Shown in pieces: positions 1 to 7,634 of a DNA stretch of 64,000 bases; positions within the stretch are counted from its first letter, which is position 1; each line of letters begins with the position of its first letter. The notes beneath the pieces were generated by a model, which made no database searches, was not told the origin of the DNA, and was given only the letters and a program-made list of their open reading frames with translations. Position numbers and translations under genes: made by a program. The DNA is from a bacterium (GTDB lineage: Bacteria; Myxococcota_A; Polyangia; Nannocystales; Nannocystaceae), in NCBI GenBank assembly GCA_024742475.1, contig JANSYI010000012.1:62001-126000 (forward strand), given 5' to 3'.

Positions 1-45
1 GCAGGGGATGTCGCCCTCGAGGATCTTGTCGAAGATGGTGCTCAT
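1..45 (-). CDS. HIT-family (histidine triad) protein, 5' end only
   Basis: Reading the minus strand from an ATG at 45 gives MSTIFDKILEGDIPC, which runs off the window. This matches the very conserved N-terminus of HIT-family nucleotide hydrolases/transferases (HinT type), whose first residues are typically STIFxKIxxGEIPC. The catalytic HxHxH motif lies outside the window, so only the start supports the call. The gene diverges from the membrane protein starting at about 110, leaving about 64 bases that must hold both promoters. It is too short for an ordinary ORF caller. Confidence 0.7.
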   Translation of the reverse strand, partial: MSTIFDKILEGDIPC

Positions 46-109
46 GGCCGGTGCGCCGAGGATGGAGGACGACTCGCGCCTTGTCGAATCGCTGGTATGC
101 TCCTTCGCG

Positions 110-655
110 GTGAACGAGCGGACGTTGTTGATCCTGGCCGCGCTCGGGGCCTCCGTGGTCGCCTACGCCGTCTACGCCTTGCTCACGCGCAGCATGGTGG
201 AGCAGCCGGCCCCCGCCGCCGCCTCCGTCACGGCGCCAGCGGAGGCCGAAGACGAGCCCCGGCCCGCGCCGCCGCGCAGGTCCAAGGATCGAGCGACACC
301 GCCCGCGCCGCGGCCACAGGTCGCGCGAATGCCTCCCCAAACCGCAGACGACCCCGCCGGAGGCCCCCCGCCCACGCTCCCCAAACCCTCGGTCACCCTC
401 GAGGAGGCGCGCGAAGACTACGACGCGTTCGTCGAAGAGCTCGAGCGAGAGCTGCAGCGCAACGAGGAGACCGGCAAGCCCCTCGCGAACGAGCACTGGG
501 TCGAGTACTACGCCCGCACACACGAGGTCATGGACCCCCTGCGCTACTACCTGAGCTTCGGCACCGACGCCCAAAAGAAAGAGGTCGGAGACCTCGACGA
601 AGCCCTCCGCACCCTCATGTCCGACCTCCAAAAAGACCCCACCACCCAAGACTGA
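110..655 (+). CDS. Small single-pass membrane protein, unknown function
   Basis: I do not recognise a family. From the GTG at 110 the protein (181 residues) begins MNERTLLILAALGASVV, giving one hydrophobic segment at about residues 5-24. A Pro/Ala/Arg-rich linker follows to about residue 95, then a charged, helical C-terminal part (EEAREDYDAFVEELERELQRN). The open frame extends upstream to 8, but that part overlaps the reverse strand of the HIT gene and looks non-coding, so the GTG is preferred. Inferred role: a membrane-anchored protein with a soluble C-terminal helix bundle, inside or outside the membrane. Confidence 0.6.
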   Translation: MNERTLLILAALGASVVAYAVYALLTRSMVEQPAPAAASVTAPAEAEDEPRPAPPRRSKDRATPPAPRPQVARMPPQTADDPAGGPPPTLPKPSVTLEEAREDYDAFVEELERELQRNEETGKPLANEHWVEYYARTHEVMDPLRYYLSFGTDAQKKEVGDLDEALRTLMSDLQKDPTTQD

Positions 656-680
656 CCTCCCGCCCACCGAGCCCCAACCA

Positions 681-988
681 CCGCCTCCAGTGCGCGGCGA
701 GCAACGCGAGCAGGAGCCCGACAGGGCGACCGTTGGAGGACACCGCCTCCAGCGCGCGGCGAGCAACGCGAGCAGGAGCCCGACAGGGCGCCCGTTGAAC
801 GACACCGCCTCCCATGCACGCGGTGACCCAACCACCGCCTCCCATGCGCGGCGAGCAACGCGAGCAGGAGCCCGACAGGGCGCCCGTTGGAGGGGAACAC
901 CGCCTCCCATGCGCGCGGTGAACCAACCACCGCCTCCCATGCGCGGCGAGCAACGCGAGCAGGAGCCCGACAGGGCGACCGTTGGAGG
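681..988. repeat. Direct repeat block, four long and two short units
   Basis: A core of about 58 bases (CCGCCTCC, then GCGGCGAGCAACGCGAGCAG, then GAGCCCGACAGGGCG and a CGTTG tail) starts near 681, 743, 835 and 930. Truncated units with only CCGCCTCCCATG and CGCGGTGA lie near 814 and 899. Spacing is irregular (62, 92 and 95 bases), with small changes between copies such as GGGCGACC versus GGGCGCCC. The block lies between two converging genes and has no credible ORF. It fills most of the 656-1041 gap. It is not CRISPR: spacers are not unique and unit length varies. Confidence 0.85.
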
Positions 989-1044
989 GGGAAGCGAAGG
1001 CAGCTTCGCTGCCGCAGCGGGGGAACCTTCCGAAGGTTCCCCTA
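987..1044 (-). repeat. Two-hairpin element starting at a stop codon, copy A
   Basis: On the minus strand the element begins with the TAG stop of the beta-barrel gene. First comes a stem GGGAACCTT/AAGGTTCCC with a 3-base loop (1021-1041), then CGCTGC, then a second stem GGCAGC/GCTGCC with a 3-base loop (999-1013), then CTTCGCTTCCCC. The same backbone occurs at 57783-57845 with different but self-complementary arms. No T-tract follows, so it would be a non-classical terminator or mRNA 3'-end stabiliser; that role is inference. Confidence 0.7.
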
Positions 1045-1731
1045 AAACCAATGACTGAACCCGACCGCGAAGCTCGTGCTGATCGTCGTGTCCCGGTATC
1101 GCCAGCTGCTCGAGGCGACGTCGGCTTCGCCCGAGGCGGGCGCGAGCGGACGGACGAGGTTCCAGCGCTGGTCGATGCCCGCCTTCGCGTCGAAGGAGAT
1201 CGCCTCGGTGATGAACACGTGTGTTCCCAGACCTCCGCCCCAGGTCGGGTACCAGGTGCGGGGGCCGACCGCGCGTACGCCGTCATCGGCGGAGCGCAGC
1301 GTGTTGGACCGTCCCGCGCCGAAGCGCAGGTAGCCGAACGGGCGCACGTTGCGGTCGCGCGCGAAGAACACCTGTGCGAACGGGCTGAACCCGCCGCGGA
1401 GCGTCGCGGTGGCGTCGGGACCCGGTTCGACCGCCCAGTCCACCCGCCCTCCGATCGCGAGGTACTCGCTCAGCGCGAAGCTGGCCGAGAGGCCACCGGG
1501 GATGCGTCGGTAGCCGAACACGCCCGCGGTCTGGTCGCGTAGCCACAGCTCGCCCTGCGCCTGCGGAGTGAGGACCGTGCCCTGCCAGTACGCGGCTTCG
1601 AGGTCGAACGCGATCCTGCCGCGGCCTGCGATGTCGCCGGACCCCGGCATCGGAGCGGGCTTCGCGTGCACGGGCGAGGTCCAAAGCGGGCAGAGCACAA
1701 GCCCGCATCCGACGACCCAACCACCACGCAT
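1042..1731 (-). CDS. Outer-membrane beta-barrel candidate
   Basis: No specific family is recognised. From ATG 1731 the protein (229 residues) starts MRGGWVVGCGLVLCPLW and continues to an Ala-x-Ala type site (SPVHAKP), a Sec signal peptide. The rest alternates polar and aromatic residues in short strands with Gly/Tyr/Trp turns (for example FGYLRFGAG) and ends in Trp-Phe, the terminal aromatic used by the Bam machinery. An upstream extension to 1809 exists but would bury the signal peptide, so the internal ATG is preferred. The stop codon is the first base triplet of the two-hairpin element. It diverges from the E1 dehydrogenase gene with 87 bases between. Likely a small porin-like or OmpW/OmpA-like barrel. 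Confidence 0.6.
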   Translation of the reverse strand: MRGGWVVGCGLVLCPLWTSPVHAKPAPMPGSGDIAGRGRIAFDLEAAYWQGTVLTPQAQGELWLRDQTAGVFGYRRIPGGLSASFALSEYLAIGGRVDWAVEPGPDATATLRGGFSPFAQVFFARDRNVRPFGYLRFGAGRSNTLRSADDGVRAVGPRTWYPTWGGGLGTHVFITEAISFDAKAGIDQRWNLVRPLAPASGEADVASSSWRYRDTTISTSFAVGFSHWF

Positions 1732-1818
1732 GCCCCCATGATAGCGAAGCCGAGCGGCGGGCGGGGCGTCACGGGAGGAATTCAACCCGGCGCGTGAACG
1801 CGCTATCACTGGCCACGC

Positions 1819-4044
1819 ATGAGTGAGATCGACGGATCCTTCTCCGCAGAGACGCTGGACCAGGCGTTCACACAGATGCTTCGCGACGCGGAGCCCGACG
1901 CCAGCTCTGCGGCCGGAGACCGATTGGCATCGGTGCTCTCAGCCGACGACGCGTTGGCACTCTTCGATGCCCAGTTGACGAGCCGTCACCTCGACTTTGC
2001 CGCGCTGGCAATGCGCGAGCGCGGGCAAGGCTTCTATACGATCGGCTCGTCGGGTCACGAGGGCAACGTCGCGGTCGCGGCGGCCCTGCGCCCCACCGAT
2101 CCCGCGCTGCTGCACTACCGCTCCGGCGCGTTCTTCCTGCGTCGGGCCCAGCAGATGGACTACGCCGACGCGCCCCGCGACGTCCTGCTCGGGGCGGCTG
2201 CGGCGCGCGACGAGCCGATCTCCGGGGGCCGCCACAAGGTGTTCGGCTCGCGGCCCCTGGGCATTCCGCCGCAGACGTCGACCATCGGTTCGCACCTGCC
2301 CAAGGCCGTCGGCATGGCCTTTCACCTCAAGCGAGCGGCGCGCATCGGCCTCAACGAGGAGGTGCCCGCGCGCTCGGTCGTGATGTGCAGCTTTGGCGAC
2401 GCCTCGGCCAACCACTCCACGGCGACCGGGGCGATCAACGCGGCGGGGTACATCGCCCACCAGGGGCTCGACCTGCCGCTGCTGTTCGTCTGCGAAGACA
2501 ACCGCATCGGCATCAGCGTGCGCACCGCTCCGGGGTGGATCGCGCGGCGCTTCGCGGCCAACCCCAGCATCCGCTACTTTCACGCCGACGGCTGCGACCT
2601 GGTCGAGGCACTCGTCGCGGCGCGGGAGGCCGCCGACTTCGTCCGGTCCAGCCGCAAGCCGGCGTTTCTTCACCTCGACGTCGTGCGGCTGTTCGGCCAC
2701 GCGGGCTCGGACGTGGCCCTGGCGTATCGCTCGGTGGAAGAACTCCGCGCCGAGCTCGCGCGCGACCCCGTGGCGAGCACGGCCCGACTCCTGCTCGACG
2801 CGGGGGTGTTGACGCGCGACGAGCTGCTGGAGCGCTACGAGGCCAAGCGGGCCGAGGTCGCGGCGCTGGCCGAAGACGCCTGCGCGCGCGAGGGCCTGCG
2901 CGACGCGGTCGACGTGATGGGTCCGATCAGCCCGCGCAGCCCCGATGCGGTCGCCGCAGAGGTGGCCCGCCCGGTCGACCCCGAGGCGCGCGCCGAGTTC
3001 TGGGGCGCCCGGCTCCCCGAGCAGAACCCGCCGCTCGCGCTGTCGGGTCACATCAACCGCTGCCTGGGGGACATGCTCGTGAAGTACCCGCAGGTTGCGA
3101 TCTTCGGCGAAGACGTGGCGCGCAAGGGCGGCGTGTACGGCGTGACGCGGGGCTTGCTCAAGCGGGCGGGGGGCGTTCGCGTGTACGACACCCTGCTCGA
3201 CGAGCAGACGATCTTGGGCTTGGCGATCGGCGCCGCCCAGGTCGGCTGCATCCCGATCCCCGAGATCCAGTATCTGGCCTACCTGCACACGGCCGAGGAC
3301 CAGCTCCGGGGGGAGGCCGCCTCGCTGCAGTTCTTCAGCCAGGCGCAGTTTCAAAACCCCATGGTCGTGCGGATCGCGGGCTATGCCTATCAGGCGGGGT
3401 TCGGTGGCCACTTCCACAACGACAACTCGGTCTCGTTGTTCCGGGACATCCCCGGCTTGATCATCGCCTCGCCGAGCAACGGTCCCGACGCGGCGGCCAT
3501 GATGCGCACGTGTGTCGCCTCGGCGCAGGTCGACGGCAGCGTGTCGGTGTTCCTCGAGCCGATCGCGCTCTACCACACCCGCGATCTGCATGAAGAGGGG
3601 GATGGGCTCTACGCCGCGACGTACGATCCCGACGGTGAGCACGTGCCGCTGGGCGTGGGCAAGACCTACGGAGACGGTGAGGACCTGACGCTCATCAGCT
3701 TCGCCAACGGGGTGCGGATGTCTCGTCGTGTCATGAAGCGGCTGCAGGCCAAGGGCATCGCGGCCCGCGTGCTCGACATGCGTTGGATCGCCCCGATGCC
3801 GACCGAAGACCTGCTGCGCGAGGCGATGGCCACAGGTCGTGTGCTCGTGGTCGACGAGACGCGGCGCAGCGGTGGCGTGTCCGAGGGCGTGTTCTCGGCG
3901 CTCATCGACATGGGCTTCACCGGGGCGATGGCCCGCGTGGCGGCCGAGGACTCCTTCATCCCGTTGGGGCCCGCGGCGGACCACGTGCTCGTCACCGAGG
4001 GCGACATCGAGGCCGCCGCGTTGGACCTGATGGCCCACGATTAG
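1819..4044 (+). CDS. Fused alpha/beta 2-oxoacid dehydrogenase E1 component
   Basis: 741 residues. The N-terminal half resembles branched-chain/pyruvate dehydrogenase E1 alpha. Its ThDP signature starts at GDASANHS (about 193-200) and ends at the Asn of CEDN (228). The second half resembles E1 beta: IFGEDVARKGGVYGVTRGL (about 427 on), then an E-x-QYLAYLH segment, GGHFHNDN and a C-terminal transketolase-like domain. Reaction by family: decarboxylation of a 2-oxoacid and transfer of the acyl group to lipoyl-E2. In many bacteria alpha and beta are separate genes; here they are one chain. No E2 or E3 gene is adjacent, so the substrate (branched-chain acids or pyruvate) cannot be fixed. It is followed after 32 bases by a membrane protein gene on the same strand. 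Confidence 0.9.
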   Translation: MSEIDGSFSAETLDQAFTQMLRDAEPDASSAAGDRLASVLSADDALALFDAQLTSRHLDFAALAMRERGQGFYTIGSSGHEGNVAVAAALRPTDPALLHYRSGAFFLRRAQQMDYADAPRDVLLGAAAARDEPISGGRHKVFGSRPLGIPPQTSTIGSHLPKAVGMAFHLKRAARIGLNEEVPARSVVMCSFGDASANHSTATGAINAAGYIAHQGLDLPLLFVCEDNRIGISVRTAPGWIARRFAANPSIRYFHADGCDLVEALVAAREAADFVRSSRKPAFLHLDVVRLFGHAGSDVALAYRSVEELRAELARDPVASTARLLLDAGVLTRDELLERYEAKRAEVAALAEDACAREGLRDAVDVMGPISPRSPDAVAAEVARPVDPEARAEFWGARLPEQNPPLALSGHINRCLGDMLVKYPQVAIFGEDVARKGGVYGVTRGLLKRAGGVRVYDTLLDEQTILGLAIGAAQVGCIPIPEIQYLAYLHTAEDQLRGEAASLQFFSQAQFQNPMVVRIAGYAYQAGFGGHFHNDNSVSLFRDIPGLIIASPSNGPDAAAMMRTCVASAQVDGSVSVFLEPIALYHTRDLHEEGDGLYAATYDPDGEHVPLGVGKTYGDGEDLTLISFANGVRMSRRVMKRLQAKGIAARVLDMRWIAPMPTEDLLREAMATGRVLVVDETRRSGGVSEGVFSALIDMGFTGAMARVAAEDSFIPLGPAADHVLVTEGDIEAAALDLMAHD

Positions 4045-4076
4045 CGGATCGACCGGGTCGGGCTATCCTGTCGGCG

Positions 4077-5198
4077 GTGAACGGCCCCGAACCGCATGAC
4101 GCCCGAGCCTCGGCGGCGGGGCTGCCCTCGGTGCCGCCCGAGCCCATCCTCTCGCAGCCCGAGCCGCCTCCCGAGCCCCCGGCCGTCAAGACGCTGCTCG
4201 AGAAGTGGGGCCCGATGCTGTGGTGGCTGCACTCGATCTACGCGCTCGGGTTGGGCATCGGCGTGCTGACGTTCGCGAGCAAGGGGTTCGGTCACGCGCG
4301 GTGGCTGGCGGTCTCGCTCGGCTCGATGTGGATCATCTTGCTGGTCTTCTTCCGCTGGTTCGGCGGACGCCGCCGCGCGCCCTCGGGTCGCAACGAGAAG
4401 ATCCGCTTCTACGTGATGACCTACATGCTCAAGAACTTGTATCAGGGCATGTTGTTCTTCTTGCTGCCGTTCTACTGGCGCTCGGCGGTCTACGGTGCAC
4501 CCAGCCAGTGGTTCGTCGTGGTGCTCGGCGCCTGTGCGCTGCTCTCCACGCTCGACGTCGTGTTCGACCAGGTGCTGATGCGGTTCAAGGTCGCGGCGTC
4601 GGTCTTCTACTTCCTCACGCTCTTCTGCTGCCTCAACCTGGTCATCCCCGCGCTGTTCCCCAACACGCGCAGCCTGGTCACCCTGGTGGCCGCGGCCATC
4701 GTCTCGGCGCTCGCGTTTTGGACGATGCACATCCCGATTCGGTTCCACGGGCGCCCCGCGGTCGTCGCCCTGCTGGTGATCTGGTCGGCGGGGTCGTTGG
4801 CCGGGGCGTACTTTGGGCGGGCATACGTGCCGCCGGTCGCGATGCACGTCGCCTCGGGAGCCGTCGGCCCCGACCTGCTCGAGGACGGCCGGCTCGAGGT
4901 CGAGGCCACCCGCATGCACCGGTCGCTGGTCGAGGGCACGCTGCACGCGGTCACAAACGTGTCGATTCCAGGCGGACGCGGAGACACGCTGACGCACGTG
5001 TGGCGCAAGGATGGCGAGGTCATCCACCGCTTCGACAAGGTCCGCGTCGACATTGCCGAGGGCAAGGGGCAGGTGCGCCTCACCTCCTCCCTCGAACCCG
5101 AGCACTGCCCGGACGACCGCGTCGGTCAGTGGTGGGTCGACGTCGAGACCGCCGACGGGCAGGTCGTGGGAAGGGTCTCGTTCGAAGTCACACGCTGA
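4077..5198 (+). CDS. DUF5924/DUF2914-like multi-pass membrane protein
   Basis: The GTG at 4077 gives 373 residues. A Pro-rich cytoplasmic leader (to about 37) precedes about six to seven hydrophobic segments between residues 45 and 260. After the last segment comes a soluble C-terminal domain of about 100 residues with HVWRKDGEVIHRF and a WWVDVETADGQVVGRVSFEV ending, the pattern of DUF2914. That domain is probably periplasmic. The open frame extends far upstream but overlaps the E1 gene, so the GTG just after that stop is chosen. Function unknown. It sits between E1 and a phosphatase lipoprotein on one strand with gaps below 40 bases, so co-transcription is plausible. Confidence 0.7.
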   Translation: MNGPEPHDARASAAGLPSVPPEPILSQPEPPPEPPAVKTLLEKWGPMLWWLHSIYALGLGIGVLTFASKGFGHARWLAVSLGSMWIILLVFFRWFGGRRRAPSGRNEKIRFYVMTYMLKNLYQGMLFFLLPFYWRSAVYGAPSQWFVVVLGACALLSTLDVVFDQVLMRFKVAASVFYFLTLFCCLNLVIPALFPNTRSLVTLVAAAIVSALAFWTMHIPIRFHGRPAVVALLVIWSAGSLAGAYFGRAYVPPVAMHVASGAVGPDLLEDGRLEVEATRMHRSLVEGTLHAVTNVSIPGGRGDTLTHVWRKDGEVIHRFDKVRVDIAEGKGQVRLTSSLEPEHCPDDRVGQWWVDVETADGQVVGRVSFEVTR

Positions 5199-5236
5199 TG
5201 GCTTCGCGGCCCGGCCCGCCGCGTACACTCCGGGCG

Positions 5237-6352
5237 ATGATGCGTCTGCCGAGCATCGCGATCACGGCGCTGCTGTTGGGGTGCGACCCACAGGCCTCCG
5301 AATCGACGACTCCAGCCCCCGCCCTCCACGCCGAGGTCGACCGTCCGCGGCTCGAGCCCTCGGCGCCCATCGAGTCGGTCGCGTTCGGTTCGTGCCTCGA
5401 CCAGACGCGACCGCACCCGATCCTCGGCGACATCGTCGGTGCCCGGCCCGGTGCGCTGGTGCTGCTCGGAGACAACGTCTACGCCAACGCCGGGAGCGTC
5501 GGCGACCTGCAGCGCGCCTACGGAGCGTTGGGGGACAGCCCCGCCTACCAGCGCCTCGCGGCCGCAGTGCCCATTGTGGCGACGTGGGACGACCACGACT
5601 ACGGTCGCGACGATGTCGGGGCGGAGTACGAGCTCAAGGAGGCATCCAAGACCGTGATGCTCGATTTCTTCGGTGAGCCGAGCGACTCGCCGCGACGCGC
5701 CCGAGCGGGCAACTACGACGCCGTGACCGTGGGGCCCCCAGGGCAGCGCGTTCAGATCGTGCTGCTCGATACGCGATGGTTTCGCGATCCCTTGCAGGCC
5801 GGAGGCGTGAACCGACGCTACGTGCCGCACGAGTCCTCGGGTCCGACGATCCTCGGCGAGGCGCAATGGGCGTGGCTCGAGGAGCAGCTCAGCCAGCCGG
5901 CCGACGTGCGCTTCTTGGTCAGCAGCATCCAGCTCGTGGTCAGCGAGCACGGCTTCGAGAGCTGGGGCCTCTTCCCTGCCGAGCGCGCGCGAATGTTCGA
6001 GCTCATCGCGAAGACGCGGGCGGGCGGCGTCATCATCATCAGCGGTGATCGACACCGCGGCGAGCTGTCGTGTGGCTTCGATGCGGCGGTCGGCTACCCG
6101 CTGCTCGAACTCACGGCGAGCAGCCTCAACCGACCCAACCACAACCTCGAAGACAATCGTTTTCGACTCGAGGGCGTCCCGCCGGTCGGAGACGAGAACT
6201 TTGGGCTCGCCACCCTCGACTGGTCCGAGCGCACCGTGCGGTTGGCTCTGCACGGCATCGGTGGCGACGCACGGATCGAAACCGCCGTCTCCCTCGACGC
6301 CCTGCAGGCGGGTCGAGGCAAAGACGGCGTGCCGAGCTGCGCGGCGCTTTGA
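5237..6352 (+). CDS. PhoD-like metallophosphatase, lipoprotein
   Basis: 371 residues from ATG 5237. MMRLPSIAITALLLGCD is a lipoprotein signal peptide with lipobox LLLGC (Cys 16). The mature part has the metal-binding blocks of PhoD-type alkaline phosphatase/phosphodiesterases: FGSCLDQ, LLGDNVYAN, TWDDHDYG, LLDTRWFRD and SGDRHRGELS. Catalysis by family: hydrolysis of phosphomonoesters or diesters in the periplasm or at the cell surface. Only 38 bases separate it from the membrane protein upstream, and the gene converges with the next one, the two stops lying 4 bases apart. The upstream in-frame extension is out-of-frame shadow of the previous gene. Confidence 0.85.
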   Translation: MMRLPSIAITALLLGCDPQASESTTPAPALHAEVDRPRLEPSAPIESVAFGSCLDQTRPHPILGDIVGARPGALVLLGDNVYANAGSVGDLQRAYGALGDSPAYQRLAAAVPIVATWDDHDYGRDDVGAEYELKEASKTVMLDFFGEPSDSPRRARAGNYDAVTVGPPGQRVQIVLLDTRWFRDPLQAGGVNRRYVPHESSGPTILGEAQWAWLEEQLSQPADVRFLVSSIQLVVSEHGFESWGLFPAERARMFELIAKTRAGGVIIISGDRHRGELSCGFDAAVGYPLLELTASSLNRPNHNLEDNRFRLEGVPPVGDENFGLATLDWSERTVRLALHGIGGDARIETAVSLDALQAGRGKDGVPSCAAL

Positions 6353-6356
6353 GGGC

Positions 6357-7043
6357 TCAGATGCCCGAGAGCGGATCGCGGTCGTCGCTGTTGATCTTGA
6401 CCTTGCGGCCGTCGTCTTTCTTCTTGCCCGAGCGCTGGCGCTTCTTGCCTCCGCCGCCCCCACCGTTGCCCGAGCGCTTGGGCTGCGCGCCGCCTTCGGG
6501 TATCTCGGTCCCGGGCGTCTTGTCGGCCGAGCCACCCTTGGCGGCCTGCGGCTCTTGGGTGTCTTCGGGGACGGAGCTGGCGGTGATGACCTTGGCCTCG
6601 CCCTGGGGCGCGGGCGCGGCGGCGGGCTTCTTCTGCTGGGTCATGTACCAGTAGCCGCCTCCGCCGGCGGCGAGCAGCACGATCGCCGCGACGGCGAGCA
6701 TGCCGCCCTTGCCCTTGGGCTTGAACTCGTCGTCGTCGTAGCTGTGGCTGTCCACGGGCGCGGCCATGACGGGCGCTGCGGCGGGAGGAGCAGCGGCGGC
6801 CGCAGGCGGGGCGGCGAAGGGATCGTTCATCGGGACGGCGGGAGCCGGCGCTGCCGCGGGGGCAGGGGCGGCGGCGGGCGTCTCGTCATCCTCCGCGGCG
6901 TTCTCGAGGACTGCGTAGAGCGCAGCGATCTCTTCTTCGAGCTCGGCCGGTACGGCTTGTCCGGCTGCCTCGTGTTGGGCTTTTCGGGCCTCGAGGGCCT
7001 CGAGCTGGGCGAGGGACTGTTCGATCCATGCCTCGTCGGTCAT
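6357..7043 (-). CDS. Single-pass membrane protein with low-complexity linkers
   Basis: 228 residues, no recognised family. A charged N-terminal helix (about 1-50, MTDEAWIEQSLAQLEALEAR) is followed by an Ala/Pro linker to about 110. One membrane segment (GGMLAVAAIVLLAAGGGGYWY, about 117-135) follows, then a second Ala/Pro linker and a basic Gly/Lys-rich tail (GGGGGGKKRQRSGKKKDDG). The N-terminal helix is probably cytoplasmic. The start ATG at 7043 faces the divergent gene at 7169. Confidence 0.6.
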   Translation of the reverse strand: MTDEAWIEQSLAQLEALEARKAQHEAAGQAVPAELEEEIAALYAVLENAAEDDETPAAAPAPAAAPAPAVPMNDPFAAPPAAAAAPPAAAPVMAAPVDSHSYDDDEFKPKGKGGMLAVAAIVLLAAGGGGYWYMTQQKKPAAAPAPQGEAKVITASSVPEDTQEPQAAKGGSADKTPGTEIPEGGAQPKRSGNGGGGGGKKRQRSGKKKDDGRKVKINSDDRDPLSGI

Positions 7044-7168
7044 GCGTCTGTTCCGTTCGTGAGCGGGCGCCAGGGCCCGCGGCCGGAACTATACAAGACG
7101 TACTCCTCTCCGCGCATCCCGCGAGCGCGCGCTGGCCGAATGCCGGTGGGATTGGTAATTCGAGCAGG
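7044..7168. promoter_or_regulatory. Divergent intergenic region with -10-like boxes
   Basis: The gap between divergent starts at 7043 and 7169 contains ACTATACA (about 7088-7095). This reads as TATAGT toward the minus gene and TATACA toward the plus gene, the only AT-rich spot in the gap. No good -35 box is seen 17 bases away in either direction, so promoter placement is tentative. Confidence 0.3.
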
Positions 7169-7630
7169 ATGGCTGACGACGTGGACAAGCCCGAAGCGAC
7201 CGCGGCTGCGGCGGCGGACACGAAGACGCCCGAAAAGGCACCCTCGCGCGGCAGTCGCTGGTGGTCCCTGCTGCTCGTCGTGCTCGTGGTCGAGTTCTAC
7301 GTCTACGGCAGCCGCGCAGAGATCCAGGTCTGCGTGGGCAAGCAGGGGCAGCACGACTTTGCGCTGCTCGGCCAAGAGCGCGACGACTCCAACCGCTGGA
7401 AGTTCCCACGCTGCGAGACCCGAGAGAACCTCGGCTTGCGATCCACCTACGACGAGATGGTGGAGGACGCGGCCAAGGGCGCGTGCCGAGGGCAGACCAT
7501 GCTTCGCAACAAGGGGGAGGGCAAGACGTGCCTCGAGCAGAAGGACGGGTGGTCTCACCAGGTCGAGTCCAGCTTCATCCCGCCGTGGGACCGCCGCTAC
7601 TACCAGCACTTGCTGTGGTTCCTGTACTGA
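7169..7630 (+). CDS. Small membrane-anchored protein, unknown function
   Basis: 153 residues from ATG 7169 (preceded by AGCAGG as a likely ribosome binding site). An Ala/Thr/Lys-rich leader is followed by one membrane segment (WWSLLLVVLVVEFYVYGS, about 31-48) and a soluble domain with five or six Cys (CVGKQGQ, PRCETRE, GACRGQ, KTCLEQ). These could form disulfides outside the membrane. The end, PPWDRRYYQHLLWFLY, is aromatic. No family recognised. The next gene begins 5 bases after the stop, so the two are likely co-transcribed. Confidence 0.6.
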   Translation: MADDVDKPEATAAAAADTKTPEKAPSRGSRWWSLLLVVLVVEFYVYGSRAEIQVCVGKQGQHDFALLGQERDDSNRWKFPRCETRENLGLRSTYDEMVEDAAKGACRGQTMLRNKGEGKTCLEQKDGWSHQVESSFIPPWDRRYYQHLLWFLY

Positions 7631-7634
7631 GTCC

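Noticed and set aside
97..798. An Arg-rich frame crossing the first gene and the repeat block
   Set aside because: The product is repetitive and basic, and the frame overlaps the supported membrane protein gene. It is a by-product of the repeats.
681..988. CRISPR-like array
   Set aside because: Units are of unequal length, spacers are not unique, and there are no cas genes.
1939..4038. A 699-codon open frame on the minus strand opposite the E1 gene
   Set aside because: No recognisable domain or ribosome binding site; antisense to a clear dehydrogenase. The same holds for 31231-33546 (minus) and 59636-60787 (plus).
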